Origin: Streptomyces tuirus
GTDB lineage: Bacteria > Actinomycetota > Actinomycetes > Streptomycetales > Streptomycetaceae
Direction of reading: 5' to 3'
Assembly: GCA_018195615.1 (NCBI GenBank)
Contig: JAGTPG010000002.1
Coordinates: 2,856,501 to 2,920,500, forward strand
Length of the DNA stretch: 64,000 nucleotides
The notes beneath the pieces were generated by a model. It saw nothing but the letters and a program-made list of their open reading frames with translations, searched no databases and was not told the origin of the DNA. The first letter of the stretch is position 1. Each line of letters begins with the position of its first letter. The translations under genes and the position numbers were made by a program. Of the stretch, positions 26,832 through 36,251 are shown piece by piece.

Positions 26832-27737
26832 ATGGGCACCGAAGAGGCCGCTCGTACGACATTCGGCAGCGGGGTCCTGGACGGGAGGTCGGCCGGGCCC
26901 ATGGTGCCTCGGCTGGCGTTGGGGGCGCGGTTGCGCAGGCTGCGGGAAGAACGGGGCATCGGGCGTGCGGACGCCGGGCATGTCATCCGCGCCTCCGCCT
27001 CCAAGATCAGCCGGATGGAGGGCGGGCGCCACGGGTTCAAGCTGCGGGACGTCGCCGATCTGCTCACGCTCTACGGCGTGACGGACGAGGCCGAACGCGC
27101 CACCCTGATGGCGCTGGCCGAGCAGGCCAACACCCACGCCTGGTGGCAGTACTACAGCGACGTGGTGCCCGTCTGGATGCAGGCCTACCTCGGGGCAGAG
27201 CAGGCGGCGAGCGTCATCCGCTGCTTCCAGGTGCAGCGCGTGCCCGAACTGCTCCAGACCGCCGACTACGCGCGGGCCGCCCTGCGGATCGCCCATCCGG
27301 ACGCCGGGGCGGAGGAGATCGACCGCCGGGTCGGGCTGCGGATGACCCGGCAGCGGATCCTGCACCGCAGACCGGCGACGCAGCTGTGGGCCGTGATCGA
27401 CGAGGCGGCGTTGCGTCGCCCGGTGGGCGGCCCCGAGGTGATGCGCGGCCAGCTCAGACGTCTCATCGAGATCTGCCGGCTCCCCCAGGTCACGGTCCAG
27501 ATCCTGCCGTTCCACTCCGGCGGTCACGCCGCGGAGGGCGGTCCGGTCACGATTCTGCGGCTGCCCGGCGGCGAGTTGCCCGACATGGTCTACCTCGAAC
27601 AGCTCACCACCGCCCTCTACCCCGACCGGCCGGCCGACATCGAGCGCTACTGGGACGCCATGAACCGGCTGGTGGTCGAGGCCGAGTCACCGGACGAGAC
27701 CCCGACCGTCCTGCACCGCGTCCTTCAGGAGACCTGA
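26832..27737 (+). CDS. XRE helix-turn-helix regulator with DUF5753
   Basis: 301 residues. The N-terminal HTH (about residues 28-80, LGARLRRLREERGIGRADAG through SKISRMEGGRHG) is followed by the DUF5753 domain (EQAASVIRCFQVQRVPELLQTADYARA, LPQVTVQILPFHSGGHAA, MVYLEQLTTALY). Streptomyces have dozens of these, usually linked to a DUF397 partner; here the neighbour downstream is instead a convergent DUF574-type methyltransferase. GGAG precedes the ATG at 26832. Confidence 0.85.
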   Translation: MGTEEAARTTFGSGVLDGRSAGPMVPRLALGARLRRLREERGIGRADAGHVIRASASKISRMEGGRHGFKLRDVADLLTLYGVTDEAERATLMALAEQANTHAWWQYYSDVVPVWMQAYLGAEQAASVIRCFQVQRVPELLQTADYARAALRIAHPDAGAEEIDRRVGLRMTRQRILHRRPATQLWAVIDEAALRRPVGGPEVMRGQLRRLIEICRLPQVTVQILPFHSGGHAAEGGPVTILRLPGGELPDMVYLEQLTTALYPDRPADIERYWDAMNRLVVEAESPDETPTVLHRVLQET

Positions 27738-27741
27738 GGGT

Positions 27742-28556
27742 TCAGGCCTTGCGGGCGACGCCGCCGTACTGGTGCACCTCGGCGGGCAGGCCCAGCGCCT
27801 CGGCGTCCGGACGCCAGCGCGAGCACGACGTCACGCCCGGCTCCAGCAGCTCCAGACCGTCGAAGTAGCGGGCGATCTGCTCGGGGCTGCGCAGGATGTA
27901 CGGGATCGAGCCACCGTCGTTGTACTGCTGGATGGCCCGGACGTACTCCTCGCTGGTGTCGGTGGAGTCGTACTGCACGAGATAGCTGCCGGAGGGCAGG
28001 GCGTCCACGAGCTGCCGCACGATCGAACGCGCCTCGTCGTGGTCCTCGATGTGGCCGAGGATGCCCATCAGCATGAGGGCGACGGGCTTCTCGAAGTCCA
28101 GCGTCTTCCCGGCCTCGCGGACGATGGTGCTCGGCTCGCGCAGGTCGGCGTCGACGTAGTTGGTGACGCCCTCCTGGGTGCTGGTGAGCAGCGCGCGGGC
28201 GTGGGCCAGCACCAGCGGGTCGTTGTCGACGTAGACGATCCGGCTCTCGGGGCCACCCGCTGGGCGATCTGGTGGGTGTTGTCCACGTTGGGCAGGCCGG
28301 TGCCGATGTCCAGGAACTGGCGGATGCCCTCCTCGGCGGCCAGATGCCGGACGGCGCGGGCGAGGAAGTAGCGGGCGGCGCGGGCTCCGGTCTCGATGCC
28401 CGGGAAGATCTCCCGGAACGCGTCACCGGCCACACGGTCGACTTCGTAGTTGTCCTTCCCGCCCAGCCAGTAGTTCCAGATCCGGGCCGAGTGCGGTACC
28501 GAGGTGTCGATCTTGGAGAGCGGCTCCTGCTCGGAGTTCTCCACCTGGTCAGTCAT
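27742..28556 (-). CDS. SAM-dependent methyltransferase, DUF574 (PF04672) family, one frame break
   Basis: About 272 residues. The family opening VPHSARIWNYWLGGKDNYEVDR is clear, then FLDIGTGLPNVDNTHQIAQ (SAM-binding), VDNDPLVLAHARALL, ALMLMGILGHIEDHDEARSIV and a C-terminal RYFDGLELLEPGVTSCSRWRPD. One C is missing near 28245, separating residues 1-104 from the rest. Function of this abundant actinobacterial family is unknown; many genomes carry 10-30 copies near XRE/DUF397 modules. Confidence 0.8.
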
Positions 28557-28589
28557 GGACGCTCCTGCGTGTGGTCGTGGAGGCCCACG

Positions 28590-29267
28590 TTAGCTTGTTT
28601 GCCTGAGAGACAGGATCAACTCCCCGGCCTCGCCGAGCAGTTCGACCTCGTCCGGGCTCATGGTGGGGTTGGCGGCCCGGCGGCGCAGGGCCTCCGCCAG
28701 GGCTGGCCGGGTGAGAGGGGACGGGCCGGCGAGGAGAGCGGTCAGCATGGTGCGGGCGTGGTGGGAGAGGGTGTCACCGGCGACGGCGGCCTGGGCGAGG
28801 ACCACCGCCGTCGCCGCCCAGTCCAGAGCCGGGTCGCCCTCCTGCGTGTTGGACCAGTCGATGACGCGGGGACCGTCCGGCGTGAGCATCACGTTCTCCG
28901 GGTGCAGGTCCAGGTGCAGGACGCGGGCCGCCGGATCGGTGGAGTGCAGCGCCGGGACCGTGTGGAGGTCGCGCAGGAGCCGGGCGAGCAGGGAGCCGGC
29001 GTCCGCCATGTCCAGCGTGCCCGCCAGGCACGCCTGGAGCACGGTGGGGCCGGAGAGTCGCTCCATCACCAGGTCGGTGCGGGAGCCGGACGGGCGGACC
29101 CTCGGTACCGGGTAGCCATGGGCGTGCACGTGGCGCATGACCGCGCCCTCGGCCGCCGCGTCTCCCCCGCCCTCCCGCTCGCGGCGCAGCACCCACGCCT
29201 CGTCGAGTGCGTAGACGTCGGCGCGGCGGCCCGAGCCGAGCAGTCTCCCCGGTGGTGTCGACGGCAT
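28590..29267 (-). CDS. Aminoglycoside phosphotransferase-family kinase
   Basis: 225 residues with a short N-lobe (LLGSGRRADVYALDEAWVLRRE), the catalytic loop HLDLHPENVML and a metal-binding VIDWSNTQEGDPALDWA. This is the APH/choline-kinase fold. The N-lobe is compact and resembles actinobacterial proteins annotated as phosphotransferases with no antibiotic substrate. I do not infer drug resistance. It is divergent from the cobalamin operon. Confidence 0.8.
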   Translation of the reverse strand: MPSTPPGRLLGSGRRADVYALDEAWVLRREREGGGDAAAEGAVMRHVHAHGYPVPRVRPSGSRTDLVMERLSGPTVLQACLAGTLDMADAGSLLARLLRDLHTVPALHSTDPAARVLHLDLHPENVMLTPDGPRVIDWSNTQEGDPALDWAATAVVLAQAAVAGDTLSHHARTMLTALLAGPSPLTRPALAEALRRRAANPTMSPDEVELLGEAGELILSLRQTS

Positions 29268-29319
29268 GGGGCGAAACTACCCGGGCCGCCGGCGCCCTCG
29301 GCCCGTTTTTGGACGTGCG

Positions 29320-29480
29320 GGTACAGTAGGCAGGTCGTCATCACACCCGTACGGGGGGAAGCCGGTGTAATTCCGGCGCTGACCCGCAACCGTGAACCGC
29401 TGCCCGGGCGGTGAGCCGGATCGCCCCGTACGGTTCGTGACCGGCTCACGTGCCCGGCAGCCCGCCGGTGCACGGCACCG
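29320..29480 (+). ncRNA. Cobalamin (B12) riboswitch
   Basis: The B12 box and its surroundings are visible: GGGGGGAAGCCGGTGTAA (29353-29370), then TTCCGGCGCTGACCCGCAAC, the most conserved part of the AdoCbl aptamer. Paired GC stems follow (GCCCGGGCGGTGAGCCGGAT). It leads directly into the surface-protein/ECF operon starting at 29557. Boundaries are approximate. B12 would be expected to lower expression, as in other B12 uptake operons. Confidence 0.85.
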
Positions 29481-29556
29481 TCGAGGTATACGGAGCCGAG
29501 CCGCCGGGGTGTCCCGTGCTGCCCGGCTCCCCCACAGGGAGAGGCACCCGCCGATC

Positions 29557-30768
29557 ATGAACGTTCGCCGCAGCGCCGCGGTCCTGGCCGCCGTCGCCGT
29601 GATCGGCGCCGCCACCCCGGCCGCCGCCGCCCCGTCCCCTTCCCCGTCCCAGGCGTTCCCGTCCGCCCTGTACGGCGACAAGGACCCGAAGTTCGACGGC
29701 GTCTGGCGCCAGTCGCTCGCCCTGCTGGCCCAGGACACGGTGGGGGTGAAGCCCGCGGCGAAGTCCGTGGAGTGGCTGGTCCGGCAGCAGTGCGCGGACG
29801 GCTCCTTCGCCTCGTACCGCCCCGACCCCACCACCGCGTGCGACGCCAAGACCATGCTCGACACCAACGCGACATCCGCCGCCGTCCAGGCCCTCGCCGC
29901 GCTCGGCGGGCACGACGCCGTCACCGACGAGGCCGTCAGCTGGCTCAAGTCGGTCCAGAACAAGGACGGCGGCTGGGGCTACGCGCCCGGCGGCGCCAGC
30001 GACACCAACTCGACGTCCGTCGTCATCGGCGCGCTCGCCGCCGTCGGCGAGAAGCCGGAGCAGGTCGAGAAGGGCGGCAAGTCGCCCTACGACGCGCTGC
30101 TGAAGCTCGCCCTGGGCTGCGACGGTGACGGCGCGGGCGCGTTCGCCTTCCAGCCGGACAAGAAGGGCGAACTGGCCGCCAACGCGGACGCGACGGCGGC
30201 GGGTGTGCTGGGCGCGCTGGGCCAGGGCATGGTGGTGAAGCCCGCCCCCGCGGCGAAGGGCGAGACCTGCGAGAAGCCGGGCAAGCCGGAGCAGGCCGCG
30301 GCCAACGGGGCCGGCTTCCTCACGAAGACCCTGGCCGAGGACGACGGCCACCTCACCTCCGCCCTCGCCGGCTCCGACCCCCAGCCCGATTTCGGCAACA
30401 CGGCCGACGCGGTCGTCGCGCTCGCCGCGCACGGCGATACCGGGCAGGCGGAGAAGTCCCTGCGCTGGCTGGAGAAGAACGCGACGGCCTGGGCGGCCCA
30501 GAACGGTCCCGCCGCCTACGCCCAGCTGATTTTCGCGGCCCACGCGACGGGCACGGACCCCCGCGACTTCGGCGGCGCGGACCTGGTGAAGCAGCTGAAC
30601 GCGACGGGTCCAGACCCGCAGACCGCCGGGAAGACCCAAGCGGCGGAAGAGAAGAGCGACTCGGGCTCGGACGTCTTCGGCGTCTGGTGGTACGTCGGTG
30701 TCTGCCTCGTCGCCGGCGTCGGCATCGGCTTCCTGTTCAGCGGCCGCAGGAAGAAGCAGCAGCTGTGA
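29557..30768 (+). CDS. Secreted, C-terminally anchored alpha/alpha-barrel protein, putative B12 capture (transcobalamin alpha-domain-like)
   Basis: 403 residues. A Sec signal peptide ends near AAPSPSPS. Helical-hairpin repeats follow (AAKSVEWLVRQQCADGSFASY, TSAAVQALAALGGHDAVTDEAVSWLKSVQNKDGGWGY, NADATAAGVLGALG, GNTADAVVALAAHGDTGQAEKSLRWLEK), the squalene-cyclase-like barrel also used by the alpha-domain of animal transcobalamin and intrinsic factor. A C-terminal transmembrane helix and basic tail (WWYVGVCLVAGVGIGFLF, then RRKKQQL) anchor it to the membrane. First gene after the cobalamin riboswitch, overlapping the next gene by 4 bp. B12 binding is inferred from context and fold. Confidence 0.75.
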   Translation: MNVRRSAAVLAAVAVIGAATPAAAAPSPSPSQAFPSALYGDKDPKFDGVWRQSLALLAQDTVGVKPAAKSVEWLVRQQCADGSFASYRPDPTTACDAKTMLDTNATSAAVQALAALGGHDAVTDEAVSWLKSVQNKDGGWGYAPGGASDTNSTSVVIGALAAVGEKPEQVEKGGKSPYDALLKLALGCDGDGAGAFAFQPDKKGELAANADATAAGVLGALGQGMVVKPAPAAKGETCEKPGKPEQAAANGAGFLTKTLAEDDGHLTSALAGSDPQPDFGNTADAVVALAAHGDTGQAEKSLRWLEKNATAWAAQNGPAAYAQLIFAAHATGTDPRDFGGADLVKQLNATGPDPQTAGKTQAAEEKSDSGSDVFGVWWYVGVCLVAGVGIGFLFSGRRKKQQL

Positions 30769-31390
30769 TCCGCCGGGCCGTTCTCCTTCTCCTGGCCTCG
30801 CTCCTACTGTGCGCGGGAGCGGGCCAGGCCCAGGCCGTGGGCTACCGGTACTGGTCGTTCTGGGAGCGCGACGGCGACCACTGGGTCTACGCCACCCAGG
30901 GCCCGTCCACGGCCCGCCCCTCGGACGGCGACGTGCAGGGCTTCCGCTTCGCGGTGAGCGAGGACTCCTCCGAGGCTGCCCGGCCGCGCGGCACGGCCGA
31001 CTTCGACACGATCTGCGCGAAGACGCCCGCGCAGGACGGCAAGAAGCGAGTGGCCCTGGTCCTCGACTTCGGCACGACGACGGACGCCCCGTCCGGCGAA
31101 ACCCCACCCGCCTCCCGAACGGCCTGCGCGCAGACTTCCCCCGACGCGACAACGGCTGAGGCCCTGGCGACGGTGGCCAAGCCCCTCCGCTACGACACGA
31201 ACGCACTGCTGTGCGCGATCGCGGGTTATCCGGAGAAGGGTTGCGGGAGCAGGTGTCGAAGAACCAGCCCCCGACCGCGGAGAAGAAGACCCCATCGGAG
31301 GACGGCCCGTCCCTTGGCTTGGTAGCGGGCATCGCCGTGGTGGTGGCCTTGGGCGGGGCAGCAATCTGGCAGGTACGCCGACGTGCGTAG
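30765..31390 (+). CDS. Secreted, membrane-anchored protein with DUF4430/transcobalamin beta-domain-like segment, one frame break
   Basis: About 208 residues from GTG 30765. A signal peptide (VLLLLASLLLCAGAGQAQA) precedes YRYWSFWERDGDHWVYATQGPS and SDGDVQGFRFA, a pattern like DUF4430, the beta-domain of transcobalamins. After a linker, a C-terminal transmembrane helix (LVAGIAVVVALGGAAIW) and RRRA tail end the protein at the TAG 31388-31390. One G is missing near 31245. Coupled to the gene before (4-bp overlap) and after (8-bp overlap). The DUF4430 link is by eye and moderate. Confidence 0.65.
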
Positions 31391-32538
31391 TCGTACAGCA
31401 CAGCCTGCGGGCAGTCGTGCCGCTTGGGCGGCACGGGTGGGCGCAGGCGGCACCCCGCAGCGCCGGGTTGCGCACCCCGCCCCCCTGCACCCAGCAGCCT
31501 GGTGGCTCTGGTCCCTCTCCCTCGGTACCGCAGCCACCCGCACCACCAACCCCCTCCTCCTCACCCTCCTCATCACGGTCTCCGCCTACGTCGTAGCCAC
31601 CCGCCGCCCGAACACCCCCTGGTCCCGCTCCTACGGCGCTTTCGTCAAACTCGCTCTCGCCGTCCTGATCATCCGCCTGCTCTTCGCGACGATCCTCGGC
31701 TCCCCCATCCCGGGAACGCACACGCTCCTCACCCTCCCCGAAGTCCCGCTCCCCGCCTGGGCCCAGGGCATCCGCCTCGGCGGCGAGGTCACCGCGGAGG
31801 CCCTCACCTTCGCCCTGTACGACGGCCTGAGACTGGCCGCCCTCCTGATCTGCGTCGGCGCCGCGAACGCCCTGGCCAACCCCTCCCGCCTCCTCAAGTC
31901 CCTCCCGGGCGCCCTGTACGAGATGGGCGTGGCAGTCGTCGTAGCCCTCACCTTCGCGCCCCACCTCATCGCCGACGTCCGGCGCCTGCGCGCCGCCCGC
32001 CGCCTGCGCGGCCGCCCGGACAAGGGCATCCGGGGCCTGCTGCACGTGGGCCTCCCGGTCCTGGAGGGCGCCCTGGAGCGCTCCGTCTCCCTCGCCGCAG
32101 CGATGGACGCCCGCGGCTACGGCCGTACCGCACAAGTGCCCACCGCCGTACGCCGTACCACGGCCGCCCTCACCCTCGGCGGCCTGCTCGGGGTCTGCGC
32201 CGGAACGTACGGTCTGCTCACCGCCGAGGGCGAAACCTACGGCGTCCCGGTACTCCTCCTCGGTCTCGCCGCCGCCCTCGCGGGACTCAGACTCGGCGGT
32301 CGGCGATCCCTGCGCACGCGGTACCGCCCGGACCGCTGGGACGTGCGCGCCCGGCTGGTCGTCGCCTCCGGCGTGGCGGTCGCCGCGCTCCTCGCGCTCG
32401 CCGCCGCCCGCGACCCCGCTGCCCTGCACCCCGGCGTGGTGCCGCTCGTGGCCCCACGCTCCCCTCTGGCCCGCGGCGGCGATCCTCCTCGGGCTGCTGC
32501 CCGCGTTCGTCGCCCCCGATCCCAAGGAGCCGTCGTGA
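31383..32538 (+). CDS. ecfT: ECF transporter T component (EcfT/CbiQ-like), two frame breaks
   Basis: About 385 residues from GTG 31383. Several hydrophobic helices occur, and the EcfT signature helices with Ala-Arg-Gly motifs are AMDARGYGRT (about 32100) and RAARRLRGR (about 32000), which contact the two ATPase domains. Two Cs are lost near 32445-32465; restoring both gives LWPAAAILLGLLPAFVAPDP and the TGA at 32536-32538, overlapping the ATPase GTG. Role: membrane scaffold coupling ATP hydrolysis to cobalamin uptake by the S component at 34191. Confidence 0.8.
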
Positions 32539-34194
32539 TCCGCTTCGAGGATGTCTCCGTGACGTACGACGGTGCGGCCGGACCCACGGTCCAGGGCATC
32601 GACTTCGAGGTCCCGGAGGGCGAACTCGTCCTCCTGGCAGGCCCGTCCGGCGTCGGCAAGTCCACCGTGCTGGGCGCGGTCAGCGGGCTCGTGCCGCATT
32701 TCACCGGCGGCACGCTGCGGGTCGGGTCACGGTGGCCGGGCGGGACACGCGTACGCACAAGCCGCGCGAACTCGCCGACGTCGTCGGGACCGTAGGCCAG
32801 GATCCCCTCTCCCATTTCGTCACCGACACCGTCGAGGACGAACTCGCCTACGGCATGGAGTCGCTGGGCCTCGCCCCGGACGTGATGCGCCGCCGTGTCG
32901 AGGAGACGCTGGATCTGCTCGGCCTCGCCGACCTGCGGGCCCGCCCGATCGCCACGCTCTCCGGAGGCCAGCAGCAGCGCGTCGCGATCGGCTCGGTCCT
33001 CACCCCGCACCCGAGCGTCCTCGTGCTGGACGAGCCGACCTCGGCCCTGGACCCGGCCGCCGCCGAGGAGGTCCTGGCGGTCCTGCAGCGGCTGGTGCAC
33101 GACCTCGGCACGACGGTCCTCATGGCCGAACACCGCCTGGAACGCGTCATCCAGTACGCCGACCAGGTCGTCCTGCTGCCGGGCCCGGGAGCCGCCCCCG
33201 TGCTGGGCCCTCCGGCAGAGGTGATGGCCGTCTCCCCGGTGTATCCACCGGTGGTGGCCCTGGGCCGCCTGGCGGACTGGAACCCCCTTCCGCTGACGGT
33301 CCGTGATGCGCGACGACGGGCGGCGGCTCTACGCCAACAGCTGGAGAGCGCCCCCAAGGGGCGCGGGGCTGTAGTCGATTTGCGGCTACCGCCGCGTGGG
33401 CGCGATCAACCACGAACAACCCGCACCCGACATACAGCCGAAGTACAAGCCCTCTCTGTCACCCGCTCCCGCATCCAAGCCCTCCGCCACATCGACCTCA
33501 CCATCACCCCCGGCGAGACCATCGCCCTCATGGGCCGCAACGGCGCCGGAAAGTCCACCCTGCTCAACTCCCTGGTCGGCCTGGTCACTCCCACGTCGGG
33601 AACCGTCCGGGTCGGTGAAGCGATCCCCCACCGCACACGCCCGAAGGACCTCGTCCGCGAAGTCGGCCTCGTCCCGCAGGAGCCCCGAGACCTGCTCTAC
33701 GCCGATACCGTCGCCGCCGAGTGCGCCGCGGCCGACCAGGACGCGGACGCAACCCCGGCACCTGCCGGGCCCTGGTCACCGAACTGCTCCCCGGCGTCAC
33801 CGACGACACCCACCCCCGGGACCTCTCGGAGGGCCAGCGGCTCGCCCTCGCCCTGGCCGTCGTACTGACCGCCCGGCCCCCACTGCTCCTGCTCGACGAG
33901 CCGACCCGGGGCCTGGACTACGCGGCCAAGGCCCGCCTGGTCACGGTGCTCCGCACCCTCGCCGCCGAGGGGCACGCCATCGTGCTGGCCACGCACGACG
34001 TGGAGCTGGCGGCCGAGATCGCCCACCGGGTCGTACTGCTCGCCGACGGCGAGGTGATCGCGGACGGCCCGACGGCGGACATCGTGGTCTCCTCGCCCTC
34101 CTTCGCCCCGCAGGTCACCAAGATCCTCGCCCCGCAGCACTGGCTCACGGTCTCCCAGGTCCGCGCGGCGCTCCAGCCCGGGGCCACCTCGTGA
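32535..34194 (+). CDS. ECF transporter ATPase, two fused ABC domains (EcfA-A'), two frame breaks
   Basis: About 550 residues with two complete nucleotide-binding domains. Domain 1: Walker A GPSGVGKST, signature LSGGQQQR, Walker B VLVLDEPTSALD. Domain 2: Walker A GRNGAGKST, signature LSEGQRL, Walker B LLLLDEPTRGLD. One base is missing near 32735 and one near 33755, each between conserved segments, so a continuous tandem ATPase is the best reading. GTG at 32535 overlaps the EcfT stop; the TGA at 34192-34194 overlaps the S-component GTG. Energises B12 import. Confidence 0.85.
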
Positions 34195-35015
34195 ACACTC
34201 AGCGCCAGGCCCGAGCCGTCCGCCTGGGCCCCCGCTCCGTCACCGCCCTGGTCCTCGTCAGCGCGGTCGGCGTCATCGGCTTCGGCTGGCCGTTCCTGAC
34301 CCCGCCCACCTCGCGGCTCAGCGCGCACGCGCAGGACGCGCCCTGGCTCTTCGCCGGTCTGCTGGTGCTGCTCGTGGCGGTGGTGGCGGCGGCGATCTCG
34401 GAGTCCGGTCTCGGGCCGAAGGCGGTCGCGATGCTGGGCGTGCTGGCCGCCACGGGAGCGGCCCTGCGGCCGATCGGCGCCGGTACCGCCGGTATCGAGC
34501 CGATGTTCTTCCTGATGGTGCTGAGCGGGCGGGTCCTCGGGCCGGGCTTCGGGTTCGTCCTCGGCTCGGTGACCATGTTCGCGTCCGCGCTGCTCACGGG
34601 CGGGGTCGGCCCCTGGATGCCGTTCCAGATGCTGGCGATGGGCTGGTTCGCGATGGGCGCGGGCCTGCTGCCCGGCCCGGACCGGCTGCGCGGCCGTACG
34701 GAACTCGCGCTGCTCGCGGCCTACGGCTTCCTCGCCGCGTTCGCCTACGGCACGGTGATGAATCTGGCGGGCTGGCCCTTCATGAGCGCCCTCGCCTCGA
34801 ACGTGGCCTTCGACCCGCAGGCGGCGGTCGCCACGAACCTGGCCCGCTTCCTGGCGTACTGCCTGGCCACCTCGCTCGGCTGGGACCTGGGCCGGGCGGT
34901 CGTCACGGTCGTGCTGACCCTGCTCGCCGGCCCGGCCGTGCTCAGGGCGCTGCGGCGGGCCACGCGCCGGGCTGCCTTCGAGACGCCGGTCGTGTTCGAC
35001 GGGCCCGCGAAGTGA
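34191..35015 (+). CDS. ECF transporter S component, probable cobalamin binder
   Basis: 274 residues with about seven hydrophobic segments, including PMFFLMVLSGRVLGPGFGFVLGSVTMFASALLTGGVGPWMPFQML, a run typical of large ECF-S proteins (CbrU/ThiT-like layout). GTG 34191 overlaps the ATPase stop. The substrate is assigned from the cobalamin riboswitch and operon composition, not from a B12-specific residue I can name. Last gene of a five-gene operon; terminator at 35174. Confidence 0.8.
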   Translation: MNTQRQARAVRLGPRSVTALVLVSAVGVIGFGWPFLTPPTSRLSAHAQDAPWLFAGLLVLLVAVVAAAISESGLGPKAVAMLGVLAATGAALRPIGAGTAGIEPMFFLMVLSGRVLGPGFGFVLGSVTMFASALLTGGVGPWMPFQMLAMGWFAMGAGLLPGPDRLRGRTELALLAAYGFLAAFAYGTVMNLAGWPFMSALASNVAFDPQAAVATNLARFLAYCLATSLGWDLGRAVVTVVLTLLAGPAVLRALRRATRRAAFETPVVFDGPAK

Positions 35016-35173
35016 AGCCGCCCACATGACACGTGTCACGTACGAAGCGGGGTCGTAGGAACAAGCCCCGGTCACCGGGCAGACCTTCCGCGCACGTGCG
35101 GCCACATCTAGTAGCGGATTCCTTTGCGGGCATTCGGCGCGCCTGTTTGTCTGGTCAGGCCCACCCCCAAGAC

Positions 35174-35214
35174 CGAAGGCGGCGGCCCCCTGATCCCCGG
35201 GGCCGCCGCCTTCG
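35174..35214. terminator. Strong bidirectional hairpin terminator
   Basis: A 16-bp perfect stem, CGAAGGCGGCGGCCCC (35174-35189) with GGGGCCGCCGCCTTCG (35199-35214), and a 9-nt loop. It sits between the convergent ECF operon and the hydrolase gene (whose stop begins at 35216) and can serve both. Confidence 0.9.
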
Positions 35215-35215
35215 C

Positions 35216-36136
35216 CTACTTGCTCTGGAGCTTCCCCAGCGGCTCGGGGTCCTCCTCCAGCGCGACGGCCGCCGCCTTCCAGCTGGTGTCCCCGGGGTAG
35301 AGGGCGCTGCGCAGGTAGGCGGTGGTGAGGCGCTGGATCAGAGTGACGCGTGCAGGGCTTTCGTCGGTCGTCTCCGCCACCTCGTACCCGGGGATGCCGC
35401 CGAGCGAGTGCTCCGCCCCGAACAGCGTGAGCAGGCTCTTGTTCCCCGGGCTGTAGGTGTAGGGGTCGGTGAACCAGTCCGGTCCGCGCGTGGACAGCGC
35501 GGAGTCGTCGCGGTCCCCGGCGACGATGAGCGCCGGCGTGGTCATGGTGTCGAAGGGCGGCCTCATGAAGGGGAGGTGCTCGACGGCGAACGGCGTCAGG
35601 TCGTCGCCCAGGCCGGTCAGGGCGAGCAGCACACCCGCCTTCACACGGGGGTCGGACATGTCCTCGCCGGGAACACCGTCGGAGTCGAGGACGCGCGCGC
35701 CCAGCAGCGTGCTCGCCGTCTGGGCTCCCCAGGAGTGGCCGGCCACGGCGACGCGCTCGCGGTCGATGCGCCCGGCGAGGCCCGGAACGGAGGCTTCGAG
35801 AACGTCGAGTCCGTCGAGCACGCGTGTGAGGTCCTCGATGCGGAAGCGCCAGATCCGCGGCGTGCGAGGGTCCTCGGGAGGCACGCCCAGCGTCCTGGAG
35901 TCCAGGTGGGTGGGCTGCGCCACCACGAAGCCCTGGGCGGCCCAGCAGTCCGCCAGTGGGGCGTACCCGTTCATCGACCAGCCGAAGCCGTGCGAGAAGA
36001 CGACGACGGGAAGATCGCCGCCGGTCGCCGGGGCGGACACGCGGACCTGGAGGTCCTCATCGCGGCCCGGGGCGGACAGGATCACCGGCTTCGCGGAGAT
36101 CACCGTGGTCGAGTCGGACAGGGAAGTGCCGGGCAT
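35216..36136 (-). CDS. Alpha/beta hydrolase (dienelactone hydrolase/cutinase-like)
   Basis: 306 residues. LPVVVFSHGFGWSMNGYAPLAD forms the oxyanion region, GHSWGAQT the nucleophile elbow (Ser in GHSWG), IVAGDRDD the acid and GAEHSLGG the histidine. No signal peptide, so probably intracellular. Divergent from a TetR regulator with two identical-type operators between them, so it is the likely target of that repressor. Substrate unknown; ester or xenobiotic detoxification is a guess. Confidence 0.8.
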   Translation of the reverse strand: MPGTSLSDSTTVISAKPVILSAPGRDEDLQVRVSAPATGGDLPVVVFSHGFGWSMNGYAPLADCWAAQGFVVAQPTHLDSRTLGVPPEDPRTPRIWRFRIEDLTRVLDGLDVLEASVPGLAGRIDRERVAVAGHSWGAQTASTLLGARVLDSDGVPGEDMSDPRVKAGVLLALTGLGDDLTPFAVEHLPFMRPPFDTMTTPALIVAGDRDDSALSTRGPDWFTDPYTYSPGNKSLLTLFGAEHSLGGIPGYEVAETTDESPARVTLIQRLTTAYLRSALYPGDTSWKAAAVALEEDPEPLGKLQSK

Positions 36137-36175
36137 GGAAGTGCCTTCCGGTCAGGTCTGTCATCATGAACGAAA

Positions 36176-36190
36176 CGGAACGTCGTTCCG
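36176..36190. promoter_or_regulatory. TetR operator, copy 1
   Basis: CGGAACGTCGTTCCG is a 15-bp inverted repeat (6-bp arms, 3-bp spacer) in the hydrolase/TetR divergent region. Its centre is 33 bp, about three helical turns, from copy 2. Confidence 0.7.
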
Positions 36191-36208
36191 ATTACAGGAC
36201 TCACGATA

Positions 36209-36223
36209 CGGAACACTGTTCCG
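36209..36223. promoter_or_regulatory. TetR operator, copy 2
   Basis: CGGAACACTGTTCCG has the same arms as copy 1 with a different 3-bp centre. The pair probably binds two dimers of the TetR protein at 36252, controlling itself and the hydrolase. Confidence 0.7.
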
Positions 36224-36251
36224 CTTTACAACCGCACGGAAGGACGACACG

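Noticed and set aside
28590..29267. Aminoglycoside resistance gene
   Set aside because: The fold is right, but there is no match I can recognise to a specific APH subclass, and the context is not a resistance region.
36176..36223. Considered as further KstR sites
   Set aside because: AAC and GTT are separated by three bases, not two, and the sites belong to the adjacent TetR gene.
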